A DNA stretch of 64,000 nucleotides from NCBI GenBank assembly GCA_037783545.1, contig JBBELK010000064.1, positions 62,001-126,000 of the forward strand. Direction: 5' to 3'. Under the pieces are notes generated by a model. That model saw only the letters and a program-made list of their open reading frames with translations. It did not search any database and had not been told where the DNA came from. Positions 33,131 through 44,610 of this stretch are shown in pieces. Numbering within the stretch: the stretch's first letter is position 1; every line of letters starts with the position of its first letter. The stretch comes from Henricia sp. BOLD:AAB3569. Its lineage: Eukaryota > Echinodermata > Asteroidea > Spinulosida > Echinasteridae. Both the position numbers and the translations under genes were made by a program.

Positions 33131-35574
33131 TTAACCCGAGCGTCAATCCCCAAAAGCAGACGCGGTTGATCCTAGCGACTGTTTTGAAGAGTATGTTTGT
33201 TTTACTCATATATGGCCTTTTTTGGTGGACGAAGTACAAGTCTAATGGTCTGAATATGTTGAATGGAAATCTCTTAGACCGTGTAAACTGGAAATTTGAC
33301 TTATCCGACAATATCTACAAGGCCAACCACCAGAAGTACACAAGCCCCGTCCCTCCCCACTCCAAAATCATGCAGTGGTAAATGGCGACTGTTTACTCTG
33401 CGTAATTGAAATTTTGCTGGGGATTATTATTGTTGCGTACAATACAGTTTGTCTGGGTCAGCGATTAGTTGAACACAGCTGTTTGCATACAGGACTGAGA
33501 AAGCATAGGTGATTGATTGTGCGGCAAACCAAGCGCGGCAAACCAAGCGCGGCATCACAAGGCATATGCAGCACGATGTGGCAGAGGGCATCCCCCTACC
33601 ATTGTGTCTCAAACATCCAAGGAATTCCTTTCCGTTTTTAGGGGGTGTTGGTGCGTTGACAAAAAGGGAAGAGTGTGTTGAGGTATAGGGTCGTTAGGGG
33701 TCAGTCCCTTTGCCACATATCGTGCTGGGTATATCACAAGAGGATCAGGTTTTGTACACAGTTCAATGAGGATTCCCTAAAGGCCCTGCTTTCTGCAGTT
33801 CGCTGTGGCCGAAGGGTGAACCCCAGAGTAAAGGTGACCGCACAGGCTTAAATTAGAAGAGTTGGGTTTGAGCTTGATCAGCCCCCCCAAAAACGTTTAG
33901 TATCCTAATTAACAAAAACTGCAAATTTGTACTACGGTATCATTGAAGATCGGAGGGTTAAGGGCACTAATCAACCAAGCATGTTGGACAGAAGCCCCCC
34001 AGGAAATTTTGAGTTGTAAATTCAGCTTCTAGAGGATCAAAAACATATAATTGGATTCCAAGATCATTCAAATCGGACAATTATCTGGCATTTTATGAGG
34101 TCATGACATAAGGATATGGTGGACATTTTGAAAAATGGCGACCATTTTGAATTTTCAAGTGGCTAACGGGATTTTCCAAAAAAGTGGCCCAAGAGGGATG
34201 TACATGCAAAATGTAGTGCTTGCATCAAGTTTTGAAAGATTGTTTCACTAATCTGCTGTACTATATCGCGTCCGGTCAGACTGAATACAACATGTACATG
34301 TATAGAATCACGCAGGGGGCATCACTGGTCCCCGCCCCACGAACACAAGCGACTAAAATCCATCTGGCACAAGGTGATTCTTGTGGCTGTTCCCGGTCCC
34401 GAATTCACTGATACGGTACGCGTTTTAGTTCATCTAACATTCTTCGTTTTATTTACATACATGTATTTAATCGCTAGAATTTATAGGATTCGGTTGCTTC
34501 AATTTCACAGCTGCTCTTTAATCAAATATTAGTGATAGAATCACATACTGTTATACTTTGTACGACGGACATCTTCCACGCATTGGGCAATTGGGTATTC
34601 TGTATACTTGTCGGATCAACTTAATATGAAAACCTACCTGCCCAGAAACATGACCGCCGATATATGCAAATGATCCGTTTTACTTTAGTAAAGTAGGCCT
34701 ACATAACATAAAAGGAATTCCTTGCGTATATACAAGAACAAAAAAAAAAAGTATGAAAGGTTTATAAACAGGAAAAAAATGTACTCAAGCTAGATCTAAA
34801 GCATCATAAGTCCTTTTCAGAAAGCCAATTCTTAATTTGCACTGAATCCGATCAAGGCCTCTTGGAATACGGGGACACGGCACATTATCGTTTCAGTCAA
34901 CTTGATGATCGATTACAGCATTTTCATCAGATCGAGTGTCTTTTCTAATCGTGCTTCCCTGGATCCGCCCCTGAAGCCGGGGTGTTCCTTTAACACACTC
35001 TCCTTTTGTTAACGCACGACTCCCCCATGAAACCCGAAAGAAAATTCTTTGGATGTCCGACACACAATGGGGGAACAATGGAAGGGTAGTTGTGCGTTCA
35101 CTCGATCTCATATCGTGCACCAAAATGTTTCGTACTTAGTCTATCCATGGAGGTAGGAAAACCTGGAAAAGATCTTGCGCCTACGGCGCTATATCATGTT
35201 GGATGACCAGCATGGTATAAGGAAGAAAAGTTGATCCTTATTTTCCTTCAGTGAAAGTTTTATCCCACGCTATCACGCAGCAAAGAAACAGCGAACAATA
35301 TCGGTGCCATGAAAATAATCAGATAATATTTGACGGGGTTTCGTATCTTAATATACTGAACCGCAAAAGAAACGTCGCTTTTTCAAATGATGATAAAACC
35401 TCAACAGAAAGAAGTTCTTTCTTTGCCAATTTGAGTGGGAGGGGGTTGCGAGTGGGAAGGGGTTGCGAATGTGTCACGACAAAAATGAAATGCACCTGCA
35501 TCTCAAGAGAGCCATGGGTAATGGATATTAGCCACCCCAAATTCAAAAGCTGCCAGTTGTTACGCGGATGCAGT
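33131..35574. other. Intergenic sequence, no gene seen
   Basis: Short frames lack family features. GGATCCGCCCCTGA at 34972-34985 is an end-like word shared with the element at 37841-38132. Confidence 0.4.
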
Positions 35575-35890
35575 AGACTGGTTCCCGTCCACATATTCCA
35601 CACGGGAGAATATAATATATTTTCGCAATTGATCACGTTCACAGACGCCATCTTTGTAGGAAAAAAGGCTACTGCGTATTAAACGCCATAAAGTACGCGC
35701 ACGCACACGCTGGAACATGTTCCAAACACGCGCGTGTGTTGTTCCAAATACGGCGCAATCGATGCGCGTCACCAAAAAATACGCTCAAAATCATGATGCA
35801 CGTGGCAATTTGTACACGTGTTGTAGGAAGTGACGTCATTTGAACGTGATCAATAAGCGAACCAATCTATAGGGATCGGGAACCAATCTA
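35575..35890. repeat. Repeat shared with 2565-2915
   Basis: Same ends as 2565-2915 with a different interior containing ACGCGCACGCACACGC-type sequence. Confidence 0.5.
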
Positions 35891-37076
35891 GCGGATGCAG
35901 CAGCCATGCCACGACTAGAGTGCCAACCAACGTGAACAAGCCATTGGACGTTTGCATGCTGGGCAAAGTCCCCAGATGATAGCAAATGTCTTCAACAGCA
36001 AGTACGAACTATACAGCGTGACACCAACAACAGTCCACGCAGTGGTTGTCCGAGGGTCACAACGCCTCGCTTTATTTAATAACCTCACTTTATCGAATAC
36101 AACATGTCTTCCGCACCGACAAAAAGGTTAAATTTTCCAATAGACTTTTCTCATGTGGGAAATGGGCCATCTGTGCTTTGTACACTAACGTTAAAGCAAT
36201 AAAGATATCTGTATCTGCTTCCATTTTTCTCAGGGGCTATATATTAAAGAAGCCGAGTTGAGATTATGATTTTTACATCAAGTGTGGCTCAGATATGTAT
36301 CTTTCAGCTGTGTAAGCTTAATTTTCATTGCTAGGCTAACTATCTACGCAGTTATTCAGCCCTTATAATTATAATACCTATAATTTATTCATTTTTTATA
36401 AAATAGTGACTTGATGATTACTTCCGAAAATATTTTTATGTACCTATAGTTTTGTGCCTAAATAACAATAATCCAGTGGAATATTTGGTTTTGGCCCACA
36501 ATTGAACCCAAGACTGGAGCTCAACAATTTAAAAAAAGAAAGCAAAAAAGAAGTGATTTACGCCTTATCAAAATCCAATTTTGAGAAGATTGTAACTTTG
36601 TAATGCTTTATCAAAGCCCAATTCTGATGCCAGATTCCGAGAGTGTGAGCAGTATTTAGTCACAGTAGCAATGTTTAGCTTCCTATCATGTTTAGAAATG
36701 AAGTTGTGACCTTTCAAAAACCCTCACTAATCAGTGTAGCGAAAAAAAGTGCAAAAAAAGAGGTGCGACACCCAAAACTTAAAGAGTCATAATTCTGAAA
36801 CCCCTTTGAATTTTCCACTGAAACGTTGGGGTTTTTCATTACACAATTTAAGGTATATTTGGTCAATTTCTTTGCAAAATCAGAGATGGTCATCCTGGAG
36901 CCCCTGGTTGATTTGGCATGGAATGACCCGCCTGCATGTAACTCTAGTCCAACCGTTGGTCAACTGCTGGTTTTCCTCGCCTGAAATTCAAACCATAAAA
37001 CAAAACATCACTGAACAAGCAAACAAAAATGTACATTATGTCCTGCTCTGACTTGAAGAAACTTATGAAACTTTTA
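35891..37076. other. Intergenic sequence
   Basis: No supported feature. Confidence 0.35.
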
Positions 37077-37080
37077 AGTT

Positions 37081-37130
37081 TCAAGGCTGTCTCTACTACT
37101 TAAAAGTAGTAAAGTAGTAAAGACAGCCTT
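37081..37130. repeat. Small hairpin
   Basis: AAGGCTGTCTCTACTACTT pairs with the TAGTAAAGACAGCCTT side around a short loop. Confidence 0.7.
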
Positions 37131-37159
37131 TTCGATGCGAGTGTAACATCACATTTATG

Positions 37160-37490
37160 GGGTAATAAGTCGTTTAACGAGCTAATTGGCTCATTACAGT
37201 ACTCATTACGGTACTCATCCCCGGTTTCCGTGGCATGGAGTGACTAGGAGCAATGCTACGTGTACTCCTTCTGGATGGGATGCCAGTTCATCGCAGGTCT
37301 ACCCCCAGCAACTAGTTGGGTTTCTCTAACCGTATTTACTGGTACCCATTTAAACACCTGGGTGGGGAGAGACAACGTGGAGTGAAGTGTCTTGTCCAAG
37401 GGCACAATGCTGTACGGTGCAATGACCAGGTTTAGAACCATGGACCTCTCGACCGTAAGTCCGACACGCTATCCACTAGACCACCACGTC
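37160..37490 (-). mobile_element. tRNA-derived SINE (family 2)
   Basis: On the minus strand the head GACGTGGTGGTCTAGTGGAT resembles a tRNA with an A box, and GGTTCTAAACC (37429-37439) is the B box. A core with CCCTTGGACAAGACACTT and CTGGCATCCCATCCAG follows, typical of broadly distributed marine-animal SINEs. Confidence 0.75.
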
Positions 37491-37840
37491 TACACAACAT
37501 CACATTTATAGCACTATCTAAACACCAAGATCTCATAACATGTTTACCACAGGCAGAGATTCCAGCATTTATTGGTTTTTTCCCCAGCCAATCACGATCA
37601 GCAAAAAAGAGAGCTCCAAGTATAGAGTTGGCAACTGTCTTGTACTCCCCCGGAGCAAATTACTCTTGATTTGCAATATTGGCATCTCTGCACAGGTAAG
37701 CGAGAACTTGGAGCAGTTTGAAAAACTTCCAGCTAAATCACAGCAGAGAACCTTGCAGACTTACAACAAATGTAGCATCATGTCATATCAGCTGGACAAG
37801 GGCACTAAAATGTATAATTGTTTCCATAGTTTTCGTTGGC

Positions 37841-38132
37841 AGGGGCGGATCCCGGATTTTTAAAAGGGGGTGGGGGGGGGGGGGAGGGGGGGGGGGCGTG
37901 ACATTTATTAAGCATGAAATGCTGATGACAATGAAATAGCGAGCGCGTAGCGCGAATCCCTAACGGCTTCTAGATTATTCTAGATGCTCTGTGGTGCGAT
38001 CTGGGGCAATATTTAACCACTTTAAGCAGGAAAAGTGTTTACAAAAAGTGGATTGTTTTATTTGTTTGTTTGTTTGTTTTTTAAATGGGGGGCGTGCGCC
38101 CCCCACGCCCCAACCCCACTGGATCCGCCCCT
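37841..38132. mobile_element. MITE with AGGGGCGGATCC ends
   Basis: The left terminus AGGGGCGGATCC and the right terminus GGATCCGCCCCT are perfect inverted repeats of 12 bp. The interior has G-rich tracts (37864-37896) and a TTTGTTTGTTTG run. Confidence 0.7.
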
Positions 38133-39209
38133 GGTTGGGGGCACAGAGAGACGTTGTCTCTTACCCAGACCTGATGGGGATGCTCACCCAATAGGCATGG
38201 ATACTAAACGTGAAGGTTCATCACTGATTTGTTGATACCAGTCTCACAATGTCAGATCCATTCAAGTGCATCTGACAATTATAGATCCGTTGTCGATAGA
38301 TCACACACTACTATTGGCTATTCGATCAAATTAGCACGCTGTCATAACAAGAGCACACCTTTTAATGGTCAGGTGCTGCAGAAACCTTGCGACAGCAACA
38401 AAGTACGGTGCTACATGTACGATATACAATACAGCCAATAGACTGTCGGTGTTTCAAATTGTTGTGCATACGAAATGTTACGACTGCATTTGACCGAGTT
38501 TGGGGGAGGATATTCTTCTTGTTTTTCCACGGACTAATCAGAGCACAGGGATACCTAATCCTGTTAAGACTACTTTTTTTCTTCTTTTTTTTGAAAACAT
38601 GTATTATTTTAGCACTTTGGTTTCAATCATTACTGTTACAAAATCTGTCCAGATTTTCTTTTATTTCTATCTGCATCTAAAATTTGATTTTATCTGCTTC
38701 TCTGAACTTCAGCATCGGCAGCCATCCTTTCCCATCAGATCTCAACAAACATTTAACAAGAAAATGCACAAATAAAAAACAGTAGAATTTTATTGAGTAC
38801 GAAATGCAAAGGATGCACTCTCTAAATTGAAGTGACCAAAGTGCTAAAATAAATAAAAAAGACGAATTTACTTTTGAAATACAATGCCGATCACCGCACG
38901 AGACGAAATCCATGAAGTCAGGACGAATTAGAACGCATGTTAATTTGAATTATACTATTTCACAGCAAGTGAAAACCATTGGTGACTTGTCTAAATTCAA
39001 ATCGAGAAGTGAGCTCATCGCCGTTAGGGGACAAAATTAAAGTATTGTAATAGAGAATTTGTTTGATATAAGTGCTAAAATAACTGGGAAATCCTATACT
39101 ACACTGTGATTTCACTTCGTCTGATACTGAATGCGCACACCTGATGCAGATAATCCAAAATTAGATGGCATGGTTGAGCGATTTAATTAAACCCTCAAGA
39201 AGCGTTGAC
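38133..39209. other. AT-rich intergenic sequence
   Basis: ATTTTAGCACTTTGG (about 38607) recurs inversely near 38838-38853, a weak inverted pair. No gene. Confidence 0.4.
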
Positions 39210-39745
39210 ATGAAAGGGCCCATGATTAGGGATTTGTATCAATTAAATCTATGCTATGAAACTACTCTACTCAGTTACAGTAATAACAATCCTATTTGGA
39301 GCTTGTTTTAGGGGTTAAAACAAAGGTTTTTAGCTTATATGCTAATGTAATATGCATATTCATGACCAGGGTTAAGATGTCACAAGAGACAAACACAGGA
39401 AAATCACATTCAACTGTACACAGAAGATTATTCCACTTTTTTCCATGGCCGTTTGAGTTTGTTTTACATGTTTCCTGTTGTAAGCCATGACAAAACAGGG
39501 GGTGGAAACTGCATCAATTTGCCACAATTCCAACTTGAAGTCTTATGTCTTCCTGAAGTGATCCACCTCAAACAGCGCCCTCTTTCTGTGATTTACTGAA
39601 ATGAAAACTTCAAAGTTTAAAAAAGCTACCTTTTATTGACTTTACATTAAAACGAACAACAGTAATGTCTTGCTAAACAAGTAATTCATCATATGAAGCA
39701 AAGACTAGGCATAAAGTTGTTTAGCATGTCTTGGGCCCTTTAATC
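39210..39745. repeat. Duplicated segment, copy 2 (paired with 31133-31600)
   Basis: Direct copy of 31133-31600 with small indels. Confidence 0.75.
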
Positions 39746-40550
39746 GAAGCGACTGGGCCAAATGCATGATGCTCTGCCGAGTTGACCTTGATGCTGCTTC
39801 AAGATATACACTTTCTGAGGCCAGCTTGGCTAGCATACCCTATCCTAAATTTAAACAGGCTTGTATGATACACTTCAATCAAACGAATTCGTGATTCTGA
39901 CTGGTAGATCAATGGCAACAGTGACATTGTACTATGTACATGTACCTTTTCCGATTTTGTGCACACTCTGCGTAGTGCGCCCTAATATTCCAAGCGCACT
40001 GCATCCCCTATGCAGAATGATTCAGAGCTGTACTAGCCAATTGAAAAGTGGTGCATGTGCGCATGATGTGGCTCGTCAAGTGCATGATTCTTTGCATGCG
40101 CTCCCCATCCTGTGCACAAAATTTGCTCGATGATAAATTTGTTATCCCACTTGCACACATAGAACGCAGCATAATGTGCATTTGCATCCCATATACACGG
40201 GACGCAGATGCACAAAATTGTGCCATATTCCACTCGCACTCGTGGGATAACATTTAGAGCAAAGTTGTCAGTGGTGCCTCTTTTAGTTTACTCCATGACA
40301 GAAAACTGGCACCGAAAAGTGTAACATTTTAAGAATTTTCTGCTAATTTTAGCTGCCTCTTACACCTTTGCGAGAGGCAATCAATGGGCTTTTTAGATTG
40401 GGACGTAGTCACTGCAGTACAAGCATCCGCGTACATGTAGTTTTCACGTGCACTTGCATTGCCCTTTATCTGCAACATAACGTGCACAACTTGTACTTGG
40501 AATGACACATGTACATGTATGGGATAATGTCACTATCAGCAGTTAACCTA
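39746..40550. other. Intergenic sequence
   Basis: The block 40010-40255 carries TTTGCATGCGC, TTATCCCAC and GTGGGATAACA words in both orientations, but no complete element could be delimited. Confidence 0.35.
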
Positions 40551-41459
40551 TATTATATACCTCATACGTAGATTCCAGTCATCTTATTGTTTAAAAGTGG
40601 GGGCATTGAATCAGCTAGACCCGGCGCGTAAATGCCCACCGGGCATAGTCTTTGCCATGCCCCAGGCATAGTAATTTAGCGGGTTCCGGACGCATGCATT
40701 ACATGTGTTAGCATAGCTGTGCACCAACTATGCAGCTGGGCGCTTGACGTAAACATTCAGCAGGACGGTAATGGCAGAATCGAACCTCGACGAAGTCGTT
40801 TTGTCGTCTGTCGTAGATGATGAAGTACTTAAGAAAATAGGAGAAGTCGCCTAGGCCTACAGTGAAAACTGTGTCAGGTGAAATGTGCTACTAAAGTGCC
40901 AGGTGATTATGCTACAATTTTTTGCTGTAAATATACAACTTTTCCGCCGTAGACCAGCTTCCGAAATCGAAATTTGAAGGACCACTGTCATGACTGTGAC
41001 TGTGTATCGTTACTTTTACCCAACTAGATGACAAAAATCTACACATTCGGTATATAAAACAAATATTGACTGCTGTTTATTCGGGTCATGGTTAAGATTA
41101 TAGGCCCTCGGTGATCTCGAAGCCATGACTATGCCCCTCGACTTCCGCCTTGGGCCTATAATCTTAACCATGCCCCTCATTGCAGTGTATATTACTATAC
41201 CTCATAAATATTCATTAGGCAGCCGCAGTATTTCATTGGTCCATTCCACCAACTCAGCCGTGTAATAGTTTTTATTATTATACCTCATAAATATTCATTA
41301 GGCAGCCGCGGTATTTCATTGGTCCATTCCAGCAACTCAGCCGTGTGTTAGTTTTTACTAACACACGGGTACTATCACACGGCCTAGATTTGTCCCAGTA
41401 CACTGTGATCTTTTTACCAACAACGTATTCACTTTTCGTTTGTGCAGTGGAGATTAGTG

Positions 41460-41690
41460 CAAGAGCTCATTGTACCAGTCTATTACAGGTATAAATCAAA
41501 ATGGTGTTTACTGTGCTCGCTTTGCGATCGTACAGAGGAAGAACTTGATGAAATTTTGGTTAAAAAAAGACGCCAAAGAATCAAAACCAGCTTTAGAAAA
41601 TGCAGTTTGCATACTTGCAACAAACACTGAATGCAGGGGAATGACCATAAATAAAGTAGAACAGTTGGAAGAAAGGTAATTAAATGACTT
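41460..41690 (+). pseudogene. Decayed coding fragment, possibly from a tyrosine-recombinase (Crypton-like) or ZMYM-type protein
   Basis: Across a frameshift the words EELDEIL, KDAKESK and ALENAVCIL appear. These recall the short region that precedes DUF3504/Crypton-like domains in many invertebrate proteins. A parallel copy at 42660-42850 is also broken. This is a weak assignment from motif memory. Confidence 0.3.
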
Positions 41691-41865
41691 TCTACACCGA
41701 AGTTCGCACCAAGTTTGACAATGACAGAATTGACGGTGTTCCATTTAAAACCCTTAAAGTTGTTGCAAAACTTTAATTTTTTAAACATAAATTAATTCCA
41801 GTGTTTGTCTGAATTTCAAAAATATTAAATGACTAGACATGAACTTTCTGCTCTGTGTCTCCTTA

Positions 41866-42392
41866 AAGGCCCTGTAGATGATCTGTTTTTGAGCGATTCT
41901 GCGAATAAAACCATTATAAATCAAAAGAAAGACATCAACAAACTCATCCGAAGAAATTTCAGCTTTGTCAAATGTACCACGTTTAAAAAAACCATGAAAA
42001 TCCATATGCATTTTCCTGGTCTTGGCGGGGTGTTTCAAATATTCGTTCACAGTTGATCGGGTACTATGTGGCTTGCGTCATGCACTCTATGGCGCACATA
42101 CTGCGTGTGCGCGCGATCCATAAAAATGCATCGCGTTTGAACACGCACACGGAGTACACAGCGCCCATGCATTTTGGACCGCGTAGATGCGAACCAAAAA
42201 TAAGTAAATCGTTTGCAAACGATCTAAATAATTTCATCTTTACGGATTATTTTCTGGTAAAATTATATCATTTTGAGCGAAAACCTTTCATTGGATAGTT
42301 GCTATTAATTCAATCTTTACTTTCAGAACTTTTCCCCTGTAAACTCGTCGATTACTTTTTCGGTCATTGCAAATGATCCACTGGGCCTTTAA
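41866..42392. mobile_element. MITE inserted in the foldback element
   Basis: The ends AAAGGCCCTGTAGATGATC and the inverse of GATCCACTGGGCCTTT pair imperfectly. The subterminal GATCTGTTTTTGAGCGATTC is shared with 28120-28492. It is absent from the parallel module at 42537-43020, so it inserted after the module duplicated. Confidence 0.6.
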
Positions 42393-43712
42393 ATTGAAAA
42401 GAATGTTTTAGTTTAACCAACTACTGCACGATAAAATTAAAACACATGGTGGAATGGACCAGTGAAATACCGTGGCTACCTAATGAATAATTTATGAGGT
42501 ATAGTAAAACAAATACAACATGGTTTTCGTTTGTATACTAACACACGGGTACTATCACACAGCCTAGATTTGTCCCAGTACACTGTGATCTTTTTACCAA
42601 CGACGCATGCGCTTTTCGTTCGTGCAGTGGAGATTAGTGCAAGAGCTCATTGTACCAGTCTATTACAGGTATAAATCAAAATGGTCTTTACTGTGCTCGC
42701 TTTGCGATCGTACAGAGAAAGAACTTGATGAAATTTTGGACAAAAAAGACGCCAAAGAATAAAAATGAGCTTTAGAAAATGCAGTTTTCATACTTGCAAC
42801 AAACGCTGAATGCAGGGGAATGACCATAAATAAAGTAGAACAGTTGGAAGAAAGTTAATTAAATGACTTTCTACGCCGCTCTACGCCGAAGTTCGCACCA
42901 ACCAAGTTTGACAATGACAGATTTGACGGTGTTCCATTTAAAACCCTTAAAGTTGTTGCATTTTTCAAACATAATTCCAGTGTTTGTCTGAATTTCAAAA
43001 ATATTAAATGACTAGACATGGTGGAATGGACCAATGAAATACCGTGGCTAGCTAATGAATATTTTATGAGGTATAGTAAAACAAATACAACATGGTTTTC
43101 TTGGGAGATAGTATACAAATTTTGACTGCAATGAGGGGCATGGTTAAGATTATAGGCCCAAGGCGGAAGCCGAGGGGCATAGTCATGGCTTCGAGATCAC
43201 CGAGGGCCTATAATCTTAACCATGAATAAACAGCAGTCAACATTTGTTTTATATACCGAATGTGTAGATTGTTGTCATCTGGTTGGTTAAAAGTAACGAT
43301 ACACAGTCACGACAGTGGTCCTTCGAGTTTCGATTTCGGAAGCTGGTCTACGGCGGAAAAGTTGTATATTTACAGCAAAATATTTTAGCATAATCACCTG
43401 GCACTTTAGTAGCACTTTTCACCTGACACAGTTTTCACTGTAGGCCACTTCTCTTATTTTCTTCATGACTTCATCATCTACGACAGACGACGAAACGACT
43501 TCGTCGAGATTCCGCCATTACCGTCCTGCTGAATGTTTACTTGAAGTGCCCAGCTGCATAGTTGGTGCACAGCTATGCTAACACATGTAATGCGCGCGTC
43601 CGGAACCCGCTAAATGACGATGCCCGGTGGGCATACAGGCCGGGTCTAGCTGATTCAATGCCCCCACTTTTAACCAATCAGATGACGGGAATCTACGCAT
43701 GAGGTATATAAT

Positions 43713-43792
43713 GAAAACTAACAACCCCGAGGTGTTGGATGATTGGCACTATCTAGTGCCAATCATCCAACACCTCGGGGTGGTTAGTTTTC
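43713..43792. repeat. Near-perfect 80-bp palindrome
   Basis: Arms of about 37 nt (GAAAACTAACAACCCCGAGG..., and complement) are separated by only about 4 nt, with a single mismatch noted. It abuts the end of the foldback element. Confidence 0.85.
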
Positions 43793-43861
43793 ACTATCTC
43801 CCATCAAACCATGTTGTATTTGTATACTATCCTCTTGAAACTCTTAATTAACACTACTATA

Positions 43862-44295
43862 CTCCATGCCCCTGTTAAAATTCGCACCATTTTGTAGTGG
43901 AAGAGGCGACAGAAATTTTGTCACTGCTCTGGGCTAATCAGGATGCTTGTTCCATTGGGCGTTCGGTGCACTGTGTGAAAACCACAGACTTGAACAATGC
44001 ATGCCCGACATAGCACGCTCGGCGATTGGCTGCCAGGTATTTTTATCCTGCGGGCATTCCCAGCATCTTTCTTATTTATTTTAAAAAAAACTGGAGTAAA
44101 TAAAAATATCGCCAGAAATTTCGGAAGAAAGAGGGTAAAACTAGAACAAAAGCTCAATCGAATTTCGGGAAAAGTATTAACAAAAATATTTTCAGCATAA
44201 CATGACCAATTTGATTAAACTACATCCAAATTTCCTCAGGGGATTGTACCATGCTTATATTAGCAGAGTGGAAATACCCTGAGCTCCCAGGATGG
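43862..44295. repeat. Dispersed ~0.6-kb repeat, diverged copy 3
   Basis: It shares GCGACAGAAAT, CATAACATGACC, TTGATTAAA and AGAGTGGAAAT blocks in order with 52-643 and 10234-10827 but has many indels. It lies just downstream of FBXL5. Confidence 0.6.
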
Positions 44296-44343
44296 CCTTT
44301 ACATGTAGTACTTAAAATCTTTAGAGAAATTGTTGCATAACTC

Positions 44344-44349
44344 TTTATT
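44344..44349 (-). terminator. Candidate FBXL5 poly(A) signal
   Basis: AATAAA on the minus strand, about 33 nt after the FBXL5 stop codon. Confidence 0.5.
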
Positions 44350-44381
44350 GTCCGACAATTTTTCCCACTGAATCTTACCAC

Positions 44382-44610
44382 TTATTCTCCACTGCGACAG
44401 CAGACCAGATGTCGGCACTGCAAGTTCTGACAACCACTGGCAGTGTCGGCATAAGGACCCTCCATGATGTTATCGCAGTAGTAGAACTCCTCGTGGTCTA
44501 AACCGGAGCAAACCGCTGCCAACTGGTTCAATCCGGTGGAAGTCACATTTGCACACCCGGAAAGATCCAGATGTTTCAGGTTCGGCAAAACTCCGTTTCC
44601 AGCGAGGTAT
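44382..44610 (-). CDS. FBXL5: FBXL5 exon 9: last LRRs, Fe-S cysteines, stop
   Basis: It encodes [20 protein letters not shown], then [20 protein letters not shown] and ends CCRSGE-stop (TAA). This is the most conserved part of the family. The acceptor TTTGTACCAG supplies the third base of Arg. Confidence 0.95.

Larger units (their letters stand above)
40551..43711. mobile_element. 3.2-kb foldback element with ~0.6-kb arms
   Basis: The left arm (about 40551-41180) and right arm (about 43125-43711) are inverted copies, e.g. GTGGGGGCATTGAATCAGCT versus its complement and GGGCATGGTTAAGATTATAG. The centre carries two direct copies of a 0.5-kb module (about 41360-41830 and 42537-43020), one of them followed by a separate MITE (41866-42392). 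A possible gene-derived fragment is present in each module. Confidence 0.8.

Noticed and set aside
33106..33381. 91-codon frame after the minisatellite
   Set aside because: It starts inside the minisatellite and contains a chance hydrophobic stretch; no supporting motif or splice pattern was found.
35251..35682. 143-codon frame at 35.25-35.68 kb
   Set aside because: It overlaps the 35575-35890 repeat, has a competing antisense frame and shows no recognisable domain.
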